The notes under the pieces: model-generated
Seen by the model: the letters and a program-made list of their open reading frames with translations, nothing else
What the model was told of the DNA's origin: nothing
Databases searched by the model: none
Origin: Cynocephalus volans
Taxonomy: Eukaryota > Chordata > Mammalia > Dermoptera > Cynocephalidae
Length of the DNA stretch: 64,000 nt
Assembly (NCBI RefSeq): GCF_027409185.1
Contig: NC_084472.1
Span: 50,083,427-50,147,426 of the forward strand
Direction: 5' to 3'
Program-made: the position numbers and the translations under genes
Shown here: in pieces, positions 51,486 to 61,973 of the stretch
Layout of the letters: the number at the start of each line of letters is the position of its first letter
Numbering within the stretch: the stretch's first letter is position 1

Positions 51486-52949
51486 GAATCAGTAAGTGTT
51501 GTTTCTGACTGTCATACACAGGACAATGCAGAAAGCCATCAGGGAAGCTGTGTGTGTTTTTAAACTATCAAAAAGAGAGGCACTTCTGTAGTGAAGAATA
51601 TCTCAGACCACCAAGTGAGCAAGTAGGATGAATATCTACATAATAACCAAGTCAAAAGGTTCAAATCCTGCTCCATAGTGAGCAGTGGGAGAGTCACTAA
51701 TCACTCTCAGTACCTTCCTCTGTAAGACATGGATAATGACCTGCTTCTGAAGGTTTGGGGCAAGATGAAAGGAAACAGTTAAAAGACTTGGACTTTTTCC
51801 TGGCTTAGAGTAACTAATCTCTAAATGTTGTTAGATAACTATACCTTAAAAATTAGCAAGCAACAAAAATGTTTCTAAAGACACCATGAAGCACGAATCT
51901 CATACAGAGTTATACAACATTCCAAGGATGACAGTACTTGGATGAATTTATAAATACATTACTTCATTTCATTTGTACATACCTTTAAATATTTTACAGA
52001 TAATACTGATATTTCACATTCCCTTTGAAAGAATTTAAGCATCTTTCCTGAGAAAATGTATAGAGTTATACACCAGAGAGGATGATTAGGGCCTAAAGGT
52101 AATTCACCTTTTAGGGTGACTAAGGTCTCTCATTATTGATTTAATTGAAGTGTGTTCTGCTTTCCTCAGTATCAGTATGTTTTTATTTCCACAAGTTAAA
52201 GTTCAGTTTTACTCCTAGCAATCACAAACTCCACCTGTAATGAAGGCATGCATCAAAATTTAAGCACACTTTCATTCCAATTCATATCATTCCAATTCAT
52301 GAATTCAGATTCCTCTTGGCTGCAGACACCCACTGTTCATTTGAACCTGTAATATATATATATTTATGGAGGCATGGGATTTTTAGCTGTTGCATTATAT
52401 TCTAATCTTCCCCCCAAATATTTTATTTAGATAATATTAATTATTATCAAGAAGAAAATTGGTCACAAAGGCAGAGTGCACCGTATACATCCTTGTGTGC
52501 TTATGTGTATGGGTTGCCTCTACCAACCAATTTTTAATCCCAAAACAGTGGCTTTATAAGGTGTGGTGAGGCAGCCATGATTTTCACCATTGGAGAGTGG
52601 TGTGGGTAGGGGAATTAGCTAAAAAGATTCTACCTCTTCTGCCCGTCATTTGGTGGAGATTAACTCTCTTACTAACAATGGGTCAGGAGATGATTTTACG
52701 TCCTTGTAAGATCATTCTTACTATCCAAAGGTCAACTTTGGAATATATCATTTATTCATACATATAAACATCTTCTTCTACTTATACACTTAAAAACAGC
52801 TATCAGAAAGTCAAAGTTGGCAACCTTAAAATAGTTCCGTTAGCAAAAATCTGAAAATGAGATTTAGATTTTTTTTAAAAAATTTGAAACAGAATTCATC
52901 TTCCATCATGGGAAAAGACCTGGTTTCTTCCATCTGGTAAGTTTTGAAG

Positions 52950-53141
52950 AAAGAATTCCTTCCCTTAAATATTTATTTGTTTGGTTTTCTGAAATGTCAT
53001 ATTCCTGCAAAGCTATTAATGTATAACAAACTCCACTTAAACACTGGCATGGTGCCATTTTAACATGGAAGTTTAGACTGTGTTTCATCAAATAAATAAG
53101 ACCCATATAGTCTTTGTCAATCAGATCTTCATCCAACCAGT
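52950..53141 (-). other. CCDC68: CCDC68 3' UTR (minimal, end uncertain)
   Basis: This is the - strand sequence following the CCDC68 stop. The first AATAAA on this strand is at 52977-52972, about 165 bases after the stop, followed by T-rich sequence. A second AATAAA at 52756-52751 could extend the UTR by about 220 bases. Neither is proven, and a longer UTR is possible. Confidence 0.4.
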
Positions 53142-53199
53142 TCATTTCCGTAGCCTAATCAACATCATATAGGGGGAAGCACCCTCGGTCTTCAATTCA
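53142..53199 (-). CDS. CCDC68: CCDC68 last coding exon and stop
   Basis: On the - strand, the acceptor ctttttacag is followed by 58 bases: one base completing the split Ser, then ELKTEGASPYMMLIRLRK and TGA (53144-53142). This is the conserved C-terminus of CCDC68. Two changes from the human protein as I remember it are Ala for Val and Met for Leu. The reading frame and phase fit the upstream exon exactly. The gene converges on RAB27B, matching the human 18q21 order RAB27B then CCDC68 in opposite orientation. Confidence 0.93.
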
Positions 53200-55579
53200 C
53201 TGTAAAAAGGACAACACAATTATCAAAATGAAGCACGCTGAATTCTTGTTGTCATGGCTGTACCACCACAATTACCACCTCCACTACCACCACACTACCA
53301 AGTCTGAACTTACCCCTTTGATTTAAGAGATGGTTGTTAACTAATCTATTTTGACCAATTCCCCATGAGATGCAATAGAATCACATTGTGAAAGCATTTA
53401 ACATATGGAAATTCAAAGAGGTGTAATTGCCAGAGTCAGAGCCTGTATCCACCATGCCACTCTGTGAAGACATGCACCAGAGTGAGCAGGAGATGAGCAA
53501 ACACAAATCGCATGTTCCCTCAGGATGTTTTAGTTCTGCAGTTTTCTCATAGCCTAAACTACCTCCCTCACTGTGTGATTCTAGTATTAAAGAGCATGCA
53601 TGTACGTATACATACACATACGTACATATATGTGTATATATGTGGGGTTTGCTGCTGTCGTTTAACAACATGACCCCTGATCTCAAGCAAACCACTTCTG
53701 GTGTTCAACTCAAGAAACAGCTATATGTTCTAATGCTCAAGGAAAAAAAAATAAAAACCTTGTTTGTACTTACTGAGAGATTAGCATAGAACTATATTTT
53801 GTGGGTGATTTAAGAGATTTGCCAAGATTAAATTTTAAGTGTGCATGATCTTTTTTTTTTTTTTTTTTTTGCCTTAACAGCTACTTTTATACTCCAATCT
53901 CTCCCTAAAGTTATAACTCCATTGTATATTGGTGAACCCAGAGTTGCCAAACCATACCGCCACTTACATTCTTAAATATGGGCCATATTTCATTTTGCAA
54001 CGTGAGACCTGCCCTTATAGCATTAACACTGGAATTTCTATCAAAAATCACAAAACAAAGGGGATATTCATTCCAGTTTTATCATTTCCATTAGGAAATT
54101 TCCCCCATTTGACCTTTCCCAAGTCATAGAGAGAAGAAAAGTCCTTAAAACAGTAGATTTGTAACTATTAATTTAGTTAAATACTAATTAATAACTGCAA
54201 CTAAAGAATTGGCCAAAAAAAAGTTATTCTGTCCAACATTTCCCCTCTGTAGCAGCCAGATTCTCAGCCTCTGACACCAGAGTAGTTACAATATGGAGAC
54301 AAAAAGTTGTTCCCTCCTCTGCACCATTCTGGCCTCCTTTCCTCCAGGTCAAGCAGCTGAGTGCTTCACCACCCCAAGCGGAACAGTGTCTGGATGGAAG
54401 GAGGCAAAACATTGACCATCTTTTCTTCCCTTGGACAGTTGTGCTTGCCCTCCTATTCCAAACCCTCCACCTCTCCCCCTACTGACATGACTCTACTTCT
54501 CTTCTCTACCTGCTTCTGAAATGTGGGCATTTCACCTCCTCCTTGGATACCTCTTGAGCTTAATTTCATTTTTTTTTAGGAAGTTGCAGGGCTAGTGGCC
54601 AAAAAGTTGATAACTTACCATCTGGAGGCCCAATGATTTTAGAGGACTTGATTCATAATGGTTTCATCTCCAGTCTCTAATTACATACATCATTAGCAAA
54701 GTGAAACACTGTTGCAGGAAGTTTTAAAGAGAGAGATGAATCTGGCTGATTCACAGACTGATGATAATCAGAGTGGGTCTGATTTTCCACCTCAGGCACT
54801 ATGCCGAAGACAGTTTCAGAAAATGGGATTCTGCCCTAAAGGGACTAGCCTGGGAAATTCAAAAGTTGCTAGAACAGAAAGTTTTTAATCACTTTTTAAA
54901 TGACACACGTAATTACAGACTGTTTTCTTTAAAGTAATAATTTCATTGAGTTTATGAAAATGAAATTTGAGTCCAGAATCTGATTCAAATTCTGCCAAAA
55001 AAAAGACCATTTTTTAAACATTAAAAAATGACCACCATTTTGATTGCTTTAGTGGGTCATTACCATTGCTTGAAATCATTCATTCTCGGGTAGTTGTTGA
55101 AAATACTTAGCAATGCAGGAAATAAAAAGAAATACAAGGAATGATTACTGCCCTAGTGATATTTACAATCTCTCAGATCTGAGAGATGAAGACATGGAAA
55201 TTTCAATAAATACTAACAATTCATGATTAAAATGTCCATCAGTGGCATAAAAAATACGGGAAACAGAGGAAAGGCAAGAGAGGAGATATCTGTAACATTT
55301 GGAGAAAGTGTTAAAGTCGAGATTGGGCTTGATTTAGGGCAAAAAAGGGGAAAAAAGATATCTAAATTTATTGATTCATTCACTTAGTAAGAGTTTACAT
55401 GTTAGGCTTCCAGGGTCCAATGGTGAATAAGATTAACACAGTTCTGAATAGGAATCAGGAGACATATAAATGAATGATTACATAACTATTAACAGATCGG
55501 AATCTGTCTCAGGTGGGTCGAATGTCAAACATGTTCAACACAGGTTGTGAAGGTGGGGCTGGGGGAAGAGAGATCTTAC
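53200..55579 (-). other. CCDC68 last intron
   Basis: On the - strand this intron runs from a gtaaga donor to a ttttacag acceptor and splits a Ser codon. It holds a 20-T run (53851-53870), an alternating purine-pyrimidine stretch near 53590-53645 and otherwise unrecognised AT-rich sequence. Confidence 0.85.
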
Positions 55580-55656
55580 CTTGTAGAGACAGCTTTAGAT
55601 ACCTTTGTCTTAGGAGTTTCAGACAAAAGCGACACCTTGGTTTTTAGTTCTTTATT
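55580..55656 (-). CDS. CCDC68: CCDC68 penultimate coding exon
   Basis: Read on the - strand, an acceptor (ccccaattttag) precedes 77 bases encoding NKELKTKVSLLSETPKTKVS and then KAVST plus the first two bases of a Ser codon. A gtaaga donor follows. This matches the C-terminal region of CCDC68, a coiled-coil protein of centriole subdistal appendages with about 335 residues in human. The exon covers the end of the last coiled coil and the start of the Ser/Thr/Lys-rich tail. It starts in phase 0 and ends with two bases of the split Ser codon, completed by the exon at 53199. Earlier exons were looked for up to 64000 and not found, so they probably lie past the right edge. Confidence 0.93.
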
Positions 55657-56274
55657 CTAAAATTGGGGAAAAAAGGTGCAGAGATGAAATAGCTAGCACA
55701 TCTATTAGCTACATTCTCGAGGCTTCTATTTAAACAACCACCCACCCCAGTCCTCAGCAGTAAGTTTGCTGTTGCTGTTATTCTGTAGAAAATAGCCAGT
55801 TGAAAGTCACTAAATATTATCTCTGACGATACAAGCATACCCTGTAAATGCATAATTTATCAAGGGATTAAAGTATAGTATTTTGATTTATCCTCTGAAA
55901 TTCAACAGCTGAACTATCTTTGTTTGATTTTACAATTTCTTTTATATAGACAGATGAGAAGAATGTTATGGAATCTGTACTAAAGAACCTTTTTAAAGAT
56001 ACCTACAATATTGATTACATATTTGTCTTTCTCATGCAATCTCTTGATTATAAACCTGATGAAAATAGGCACCATCTGTTCTTTGCCATACAATTCATGG
56101 TATCTTTAGCCTCAATTTTCTTACTGAAGCCTCAGTTTCATCATCTCTATACTAGTGGTAAATGATACATGTCCTGCCTATCTTGTGTAAGTTGTTGGAA
56201 GAAACAAATACCATATGGTCATGATATTTTAAACCTGGAAATACTTTCATAATTCTGGGAGATAATGCAATCGC

Positions 56275-56406
56275 TGATAAAAGCAAGGGTGAAGTGTAAG
56301 TCCTCAGGCACAAATCCTAACACAGTAACTTACTAGCTGTGTGACCTCGTTTAGGTTACTTAACCTCTCTGTGCCTATCTGTATAAGAAATATAATAATA
56401 GCCCCT
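56275..56406 (+). repeat. MIR SINE, 5' part (split)
   Basis: The core ttactagctgtgtgacctcg and aggttacttaacctctctgt are typical of MIR. The 3' half continues at 57166-57250 after the LTR-like insertion (agctcagtgcctggcacaga). Confidence 0.85.
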
Positions 56407-57165
56407 TGTAGGGAAATATAGGAAAGTGGTCAGGACTCCCTCAGATGTTCAGAATCTTGCCAAGCATTTGATGTAAATATGCATGTGTGCCCAGGTGTTC
56501 CTTGACTATTGATTGTGGATGTCCGTGGGCACCCAGGTGTTCCTGAGTTGTTTGTCTTGTGCCCAAGTGTACCGGGGTTATTGGACTTAAGTATAAAGGA
56601 CTAGTGGCTCTGATATACAGGGTACCCTGCTCCTGGGGGGTCGGGCAGGGGGGAGGAGGGCCACACAGAGGCCACTACTGCTGCTGGGGGCTGTTGCTGC
56701 CAGGGCCCCCAGGACCCTCCAGGAGGCCACCCCCACTGCTGCTGGAGGCTGCTATAAGCTGCTGCAAGCTGCTGCTGCTGCTGAGGAAGCTGAGGACCGA
56801 GCTCGTGTCATCTGCCAACAGCTCTTGGGATCTTTCCCAATTACCTAGCTTGTGAACCTGTATCTGAGGGGTCTGGTGAGGGGTCTGGTGACCCAGCTGG
56901 CCACATGAGGGGTCTGATGACCCAGCCTGGCTTGTAGCCAGGCATATGAAGGGTCTGTGACCCAGTCTGTACAATGGGTTTGAAGGGTCTTTGAGCCCTA
57001 ACCCAACAATACAGAAACTTGATTTATGAACTCAAATACAACTTTTGCTTTTAGTACTCAGCTATTATTTTGAAGGATTTGTGGGCCCTAGCCCTAGCAG
57101 TGCAATTGGCCATGTCAGTAGGATTCCAACAATTGCCCTAGCCAGACAAGTAGCGTAACTTTATA
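56407..57165 (+). mobile_element. Unrecognised 759-bp LTR-like insertion in a MIR
   Basis: A MIR stops at aataatagcccct (56406) and resumes at ccccttcttcacaggtttga (57166). The 759 bases between begin TGTAGGG and end TTTATA, with a 5-bp duplication, cccct (56402-56406, 57166-57170). Inside are a TATA-like agtataaagg (56588-56597), repeats of the phrase cccaggtgttcc, a CTG-rich block (56675-56790) and at least five repeats of a gggtctg-based phrase (56868-57000). No protein homology is seen. The right end lacks the usual CA, so the LTR call is an inference. ORFs on both strands across the CTG block are low-complexity. Confidence 0.55.
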
Positions 57166-57250
57166 CCCCTTCTTCACAGGTTTGAAATGAGATAAAAATA
57201 CAAAGTACTCAGCTCAGTGCCTGGCACAGATTTTAAGACTTAAAGCAGTT
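57166..57250 (+). repeat. MIR SINE, 3' part (split)
   Basis: ttgaaatgagataaaaatac and cagtgcctggcaca continue the MIR that breaks at 56406. Confidence 0.8.
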
Positions 57251-57254
57251 GGTT

Positions 57255-57380
57255 ATGATTTTCTATTCTAAGTACCATTTTTATAACTAAAAATTGAGGC
57301 CCAAGTGCCCAACATCCTGTTCATGACAGAGCTCAGTGTCCTCCCAGTCCAGAACCAGCACTTTCTCTACACCACAGCCA
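57255..57380 (-). repeat. MIR SINE fragment, reverse
   Basis: tgaggcccaagtgcccaaca and agtccagaaccagcactttc fit the reverse MIR. It is weak. Confidence 0.45.
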
Positions 57381-57769
57381 AGCTGAACAGTTTCATTTCA
57401 CAAGTGTGCAAAGTGAGATTTCAAACGGGGAGCGATCATTATCAAGGCTGAGTTGCCAGTTGGTTGCACTGGCAGGCCAGAGGTCTGTAAACCCAGGCCA
57501 CAGGTCTTTGAAGGAAATACCCATATAAAAGTGGGACCAAATGATAGCTGGGTGGAATGATGACAGGTGAAGCTGTGACTTTAAAAGAATAGCAGTGCAC
57601 CAGCTGCACCCTCTTTTAGGAAACTAAAGACTTAGTCATATAATTAGAGTTTAAAAGGTATTTTCTAAGACTCCACCTGACATTTGGGGTAAGCCAGCAC
57701 CAAAATGCACAGTTTTGGGAAACAGACACTAGAATTTTGATGGAAGCAAGAGAGTTAATAAGCACAAGT

Positions 57770-58080
57770 GCCTAGTAAATGTCAAGACTTCTGCCAGGTG
57801 CTTTACCTACATTCTTTCCTTTGATATGAACTCAGCTCTGCATAATATGCAAAGTATGCATTATAATATTACACATGCATATTAGATAATACATTACATA
57901 TTATATAAAGTTAATATGTATAACCCTCGTGTTATATGCATGAATCTTTTTAAAGAAATAAGGCTGTCAAAACTCAAATTGACCAGGTAACTTGCCTCTA
58001 GTATCTGCTGCATTGGCATACAGATGCACAGGCTTTATGCAGGCTGTTTGATTCCAAGGCCATGCTCTTTTTCCTGCAAG
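57770..58080 (-). repeat. MIR SINE, reverse, with an AT-rich insertion
   Basis: aggtgctttacctacattct at one side and ggtaacttgcctctagtatc on the other fit the reverse MIR. About 100 bases of AT-rich sequence separate the halves. Confidence 0.5.
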
Positions 58081-58626
58081 ATGTTATTTTCCTATGTGAC
58101 TAGAGGAATTAGCCTAGCCTTCTTATATTACAAAAAAGGAAAATGGTGAGGCTCAACAGATACAGAGATTCAGGGATTTATGCATGGACTGCAGGTATGA
58201 TAAATACCAAATAAAGCAAACTGTCAGGAAATTAACAACAATCAATCTACCTCAACCATCCAGCCTCAGGCACACACACCCAATTATTCAGTCCCTGCTG
58301 TGTCTATGGCACCAGTCAGGACTAGAGGGAAAGAGAAGCACAAGAAAGCAAAACATCTTCTCTTTCAGTATACAGGATACACATTACAGTCGAGATGATA
58401 AAACAAACATTGAATATTAATAAATAAATAAAATAAAAGCAATTCAAGAGATGCCATAAGGCAGTAGGTATTTAACTACCACAAAAAAGGCATAAACAGA
58501 CATCAGTGTGACTAGAATAATTGAAGACATTTTCATACACATGGAGATTTAACCTGGACCTTGAAGACAAGGTAAAATGGACTAGGTGGAAAAGAAGGGA
58601 AAAAAAACACTATGGCAACAGTTCTT

Positions 58627-58707
58627 TTTTTTTTTTTTTTTTTTTTTAATTTTATTTTGTCGATATACATTGTAGCTGATTAATGCTCCCCATCACCAAA
58701 ACCTCCC
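58627..58707 (-). mobile_element. Extreme 5'-truncated L1, about 81 bp
   Basis: A T tract is followed by attttattttgtcgatatac, the reverse of the lineage L1 3' end. Only about 60 bases of element remain apart from the tail. A perfect 14-bp duplication, tggcaacagttctt, is at 58613-58626 and 58708-58721. The perfect duplication suggests a fairly young insertion. Confidence 0.85.
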
Positions 58708-58711
58708 TGGC

Positions 58712-58893
58712 AACAGTTCTTAAAGTATGATGCTGGGATCAGCAATATCAACATCACCTGAGATCTTGTTAGAACTACAAATCTTCAATTCCCAACCAGA
58801 CCTACTGAAACAGAATCTAAGGGCAGCCTGGCAGTATATTAAGAAGCTCACCAGAAGATTCTGAGGCCTGATCAAGTTTAAGAAACACTGGAC
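58712..58893 (+). mobile_element. hAT-Charlie-type MER element
   Basis: atcaacatcacctgagatct, cagacctactgaaacagaat and the end agtttaagaaacactgg fit the family. It abuts a second copy. Confidence 0.7.
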
Positions 58894-58894
58894 A

Positions 58895-59090
58895 AGATAG
58901 TGGTTTTCAGTCTTGCTTGTGTAATGGAATTTCCAAGAGAGTGTTAAAAGCTACAGTGCCTTTTTTGAAATGTCTGAGTCCCACCCCCAGAGATTCTGTT
59001 TCATTTGGTTGCAGTCTGTGCTCACTTTTCAATACTCCAACGTGATTGTAATGTGAAGCTAAGGTAAAGAAACACTGGAGGCAGGAAAGC
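58895..59090 (+). mobile_element. hAT-Charlie-type MER element, second copy
   Basis: It opens agtggttttcagtcttgctt and closes taaggtaaagaaacactgg, with cccacccccagagattctgt inside. It sits directly after the 58712 copy but belongs to a different subtype. Confidence 0.65.
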
Positions 59091-59827
59091 TGAGTCAAGA
59101 TGTGGATTTTGTCTTTTCTTAGCCCCAGCATCTACATGGGATAATAGCTAAAAGATGGAGCCAACATCTTCAGACACATGAATCATTTCACTGTGATATT
59201 TCAAGAGTTAAATACTCAAGTCTTACCCAGGAAATGTACTTATAAATTGATAATAAACATGTTCCTCATATAATGGAGATAAATCTAATATACCCTCCAA
59301 ACAAGTGCTAGCACATATCACAGGCCAAGTATGAGGTTAAGAAAAAATTCCCCTCTATACAGTACTTTACAAGCTATAAAGCAATTTGAAACAAAATATT
59401 GTGATGACAACCACCATCAGAATAACAGTATCCTATGAATGGACAATTGTATAGAAGCTATTTGGATTTTTTCCAAAATAAACTCCTGGTTTCTCAAGTT
59501 TCTGAGTACCAAACAATACCAAAGTGCAAGAGTTATTATGTTAGGCTGTCTTTGCTTTATTTCAGCTTCCATACTAATTTGTTTCACCTACCAGATTTAG
59601 GTATGTATTCTTGATTCATAGGTTTTTCTAGTTTCTCCTTTAACTAGGACAGCCATGTGCATGAGCTTTATTACATCATTAGTTTACAAAACTACAAATA
59701 ACTAGCCAGAATATATCTGCCATTATTATGACTCTACCCAAGGACAGTTTACTAACCCAATTTTCCAAAAGGACCTAATTTTTGCATACTAAATCTTGTA
59801 TCAACACACTGTGAGAATTAAATTAAA

Positions 59828-60129
59828 TTTTAGGAATGGAAATCATCAAGTCAAAGGTATACCTGTTCCCCAATGTTCATTGCAGCACTCTTTACAATAG
59901 CCAAGAGTTGGAACCAGCCCAAATGTCCATCATCAGATGAGTGGATACGGAAAATGTGGTACATCTACACAATGGAATACTACTCAGCTATAAAAACGAA
60001 TGAAATACTGCCATTTGCAACAACATGGATGGACCTTGAGAGAATTATTTTAAGTGAAACGAGTCAGGCACAGAAAGAGAAATACCACATGTTCTCACTT
60101 ATTGATGGGAGCTAAAAATTAATATATAA

Positions 60130-60167
<38 letters not shown>

Positions 60168-60361
60168 GGGGGGGAGGGAGGGGAAGAAGATATAACAACC
60201 ACAATTACTTGAAGTTGATACGAAAAGCAAACAGAGGGGACATCGGTGGGGGGAGGGGGGAGGAGGGAGGGAGGTTTTGGTGATGGGCAATAATAATCAG
60301 CCACAATGTATATCGACAAAATAAAATTTTTTTAAAAATGTTTTTAAAAAATAAAATAAAA
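59828..60361 (+). mobile_element. L1 3' fragment, forward
   Basis: The fragment begins within the ORF2 C-terminal region. The last part of the ORF2 product is readable from 59873 (MFIAALFTIAKSWNQPKCP) to a stop at 60113-60115. A 3' UTR follows with a CA run (60133-60162), G-rich tracts (60165-60275) and the end catgtatatcgac-like sequence aatgtatatcgacaaaataa before an A-rich tail. The same 3' end occurs in the copy at 58627, so this is a lineage L1 family. Confidence 0.9.
60133..60275 (+). repeat. CA run and G-rich tract in L1 3' UTR
   Basis: A CA run of about 15 units is followed by G-runs (60166-60183) and a second G-rich block (60247-60274). G-rich polypurine tracts are a normal feature of mammalian L1 3' UTRs and can form quadruplexes. 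Confidence 0.85.
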
Positions 60362-60373
60362 GACGTCTGAAAG

Positions 60374-60564
60374 GGCCAGCCCTGTGGCGCACTCGGGAGA
60401 GTGCAGCGCTTGGGAGCGCAGTAGCGCTCCCGCCGCAGGTTCGGATCCTATATAGGAATGGCTGGTGCGCTCACTGGCTGAGCGCGGTGCGGGCGACACC
60501 ACACCAAGGGTTGCGATCCCCTTACTGGTCACAAAAAGACAAAAAAAAAAAAAAAAAAAAAAAA
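60374..60564 (+). repeat. CYN-type SINE, two full modules with internal insert
   Basis: The first module has the gtagcgctcccgc insert. The second module is complete (ggtgcgctcactggctgagc ... ggttgcgatcccctt). It ends tggtcacaaaaagac plus polyA. A perfect 12-bp duplication, gacgtctgaaag, is at 60362-60373 and 60566-60577. The element sits directly after the tail of an L1. Confidence 0.9.
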
Positions 60565-61324
60565 TGACGTCTGAAAGACTTAAAAAAAATTTTTTTAAAG
60601 ATGCAGTTATATGAGTCAATTTGATCCCCCATGGGGAGAGGAAATAGAAAATATTAAATATAGTAAATGTAGCAATGGCTAAAATAAATATAAAAATCAT
60701 GCAAATTTAATGTTACAACTATTCATTTCTAAATATTTATTGTATACACACACAGATATGTATTTCACACACACATATTCACATATGTGTACCTACACGA
60801 ATACACACACACTTATTTGATGACCCAGAAAAGGAGATATTGTTGCGGGGGTGGGGGGGCAGTGAAGCATATGCTTCAAAGTCATACAGACTAACATGCA
60901 GGTTCTGCTAGCTGAATGATTTTGAACAAGTTCCTTAACTTTTCCCAATCTCAGCTTTATCACTTGCAAAATGTAGTAAATAATAACTTTCTCCCAGAGT
61001 AGCTTCGAGGATTAAGCAAAATGAAGTGTGTAGTAGCATGCCTACAAAGAGACAAAAGGTTTCTAGTGAGGATATGAAGACAATGCTGTCTGTATGGTTT
61101 AGAAAGCTGACGTGTGTAAAAGGGTTGTTCGAGCTCTGGTGACCACTTTTCATTATCTGAATTAGTCTATTTTGTTATTTAATGAGTTCCAAAATAGGTA
61201 GTGGTATTAAATTTGCAATGCAAGATTGTACACCCCGGAATATATCATCCTAGTTTAACAGCTTTATAATAAAGCATTCACTAGGGATAGACTAGAAATT
61301 GAACCACTATATTGAGACACCTGG

Positions 61325-61565
61325 TCAAATATCACCTGCTCAGAGATGGACCCCCTCGGACCCCTATTACTCTGTAACTCTTCACACTGTTCCATTCTTC
61401 CTCAGAGTGCTTAGCAGTCCCTAGTTAAGTTGCATATTTACTTGTTTATTTGCTTATCATCTGTATTCTCAATTAAAGTGTAAGTAAGATAAGGTCAAGA
61501 ATAATCTGTCTGGTTGACTATATACCTAGCACTTAGAACATTTTCTGGCATTTCATAAATAACAA
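61325..61565 (+). repeat. L2 3' fragment
   Basis: ttactctgtaactcttcaca, tcagagtgcttagcagtccc and ctagcacttagaacattttc follow the L2 3' end. Confidence 0.65.
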
Positions 61566-61621
61566 AAATATATGCTGGATAAATTAATTAATGTGGCTTG
61601 GAGTTTTTAAAGCTCAAATGG

Positions 61622-61725
61622 GGGAAGAGAGAATGCTGGCTGGTTAGCTCAGTTGGTTAAGGCACCACCTTGTAACACCAAGGTCAAGGGTTCTGATCCC
61701 CCTACCGGCCAGTGCAAAAGAAAAA
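61622..61725 (+). repeat. CYN-type SINE, tRNA-Ile monomer
   Basis: The head gctggctggttagctcagtt and a B box (ggttctgatcc) resemble tRNA-Ile. The element is flanked by the 13-bp duplication aaagctcaaatgg at 61609-61621 and 61726-61738. Confidence 0.85.
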
Positions 61726-61819
61726 AAAGCTCAAATGGCCATGACAACATTCACTGCTGCTCTCCACGGGGGATAAAATGGACTCATATAACTCTATCCT
61801 TTAAACAAAAAACCTGTTG

Positions 61820-61973
61820 GACCGGCACTGTTGCTCACTCAGGAGAGTACGGCGCTGGTAGCGCCAAGGCCGCAGGTTCAGATCCTATATGGGGATGGCC
61901 AGAGCGCTCACTGGCTGAGCGTGGTGCAGACCACACCGTGCCAAGGGTTGTGATCCCCTTACCGGTCAAAAAA
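61820..61973 (+). repeat. CYN-type SINE, two full modules without the insert
   Basis: The first module reads ggcgctggtagcgccaaggc with no extra segment and keeps a B box (aggttcagatcc). The second module is complete with ggttgtgatccccttaccgg. A 13-bp duplication, aaaaaacctgttg, is at 61807-61819 and 61974-61986. This looks like the oldest structural form of the dimer here. Confidence 0.9.

Larger units (their letters stand above)
44760..52949. other. Intergenic region between RAB27B and CCDC68 3' ends
   Basis: The two genes converge here. Contents are a GC-rich patch (46430-46510), an L2 (46540-46915), a reverse L1M interrupted by a second L1 3' end (46985-49025) and a MaLR-like LTR (51034-51485). 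I recognise nothing in 44760-46430, 49026-51033 or 51486-52949. Two ORFs that overlap on opposite strands near 45891-46230 match no family known to me. Confidence 0.7.

Noticed and set aside
56559..56974. CTG-rich ORFs of 98 and 99 codons
   Set aside because: The products are low-complexity runs from the CTG block of the LTR-like element, open on both strands.
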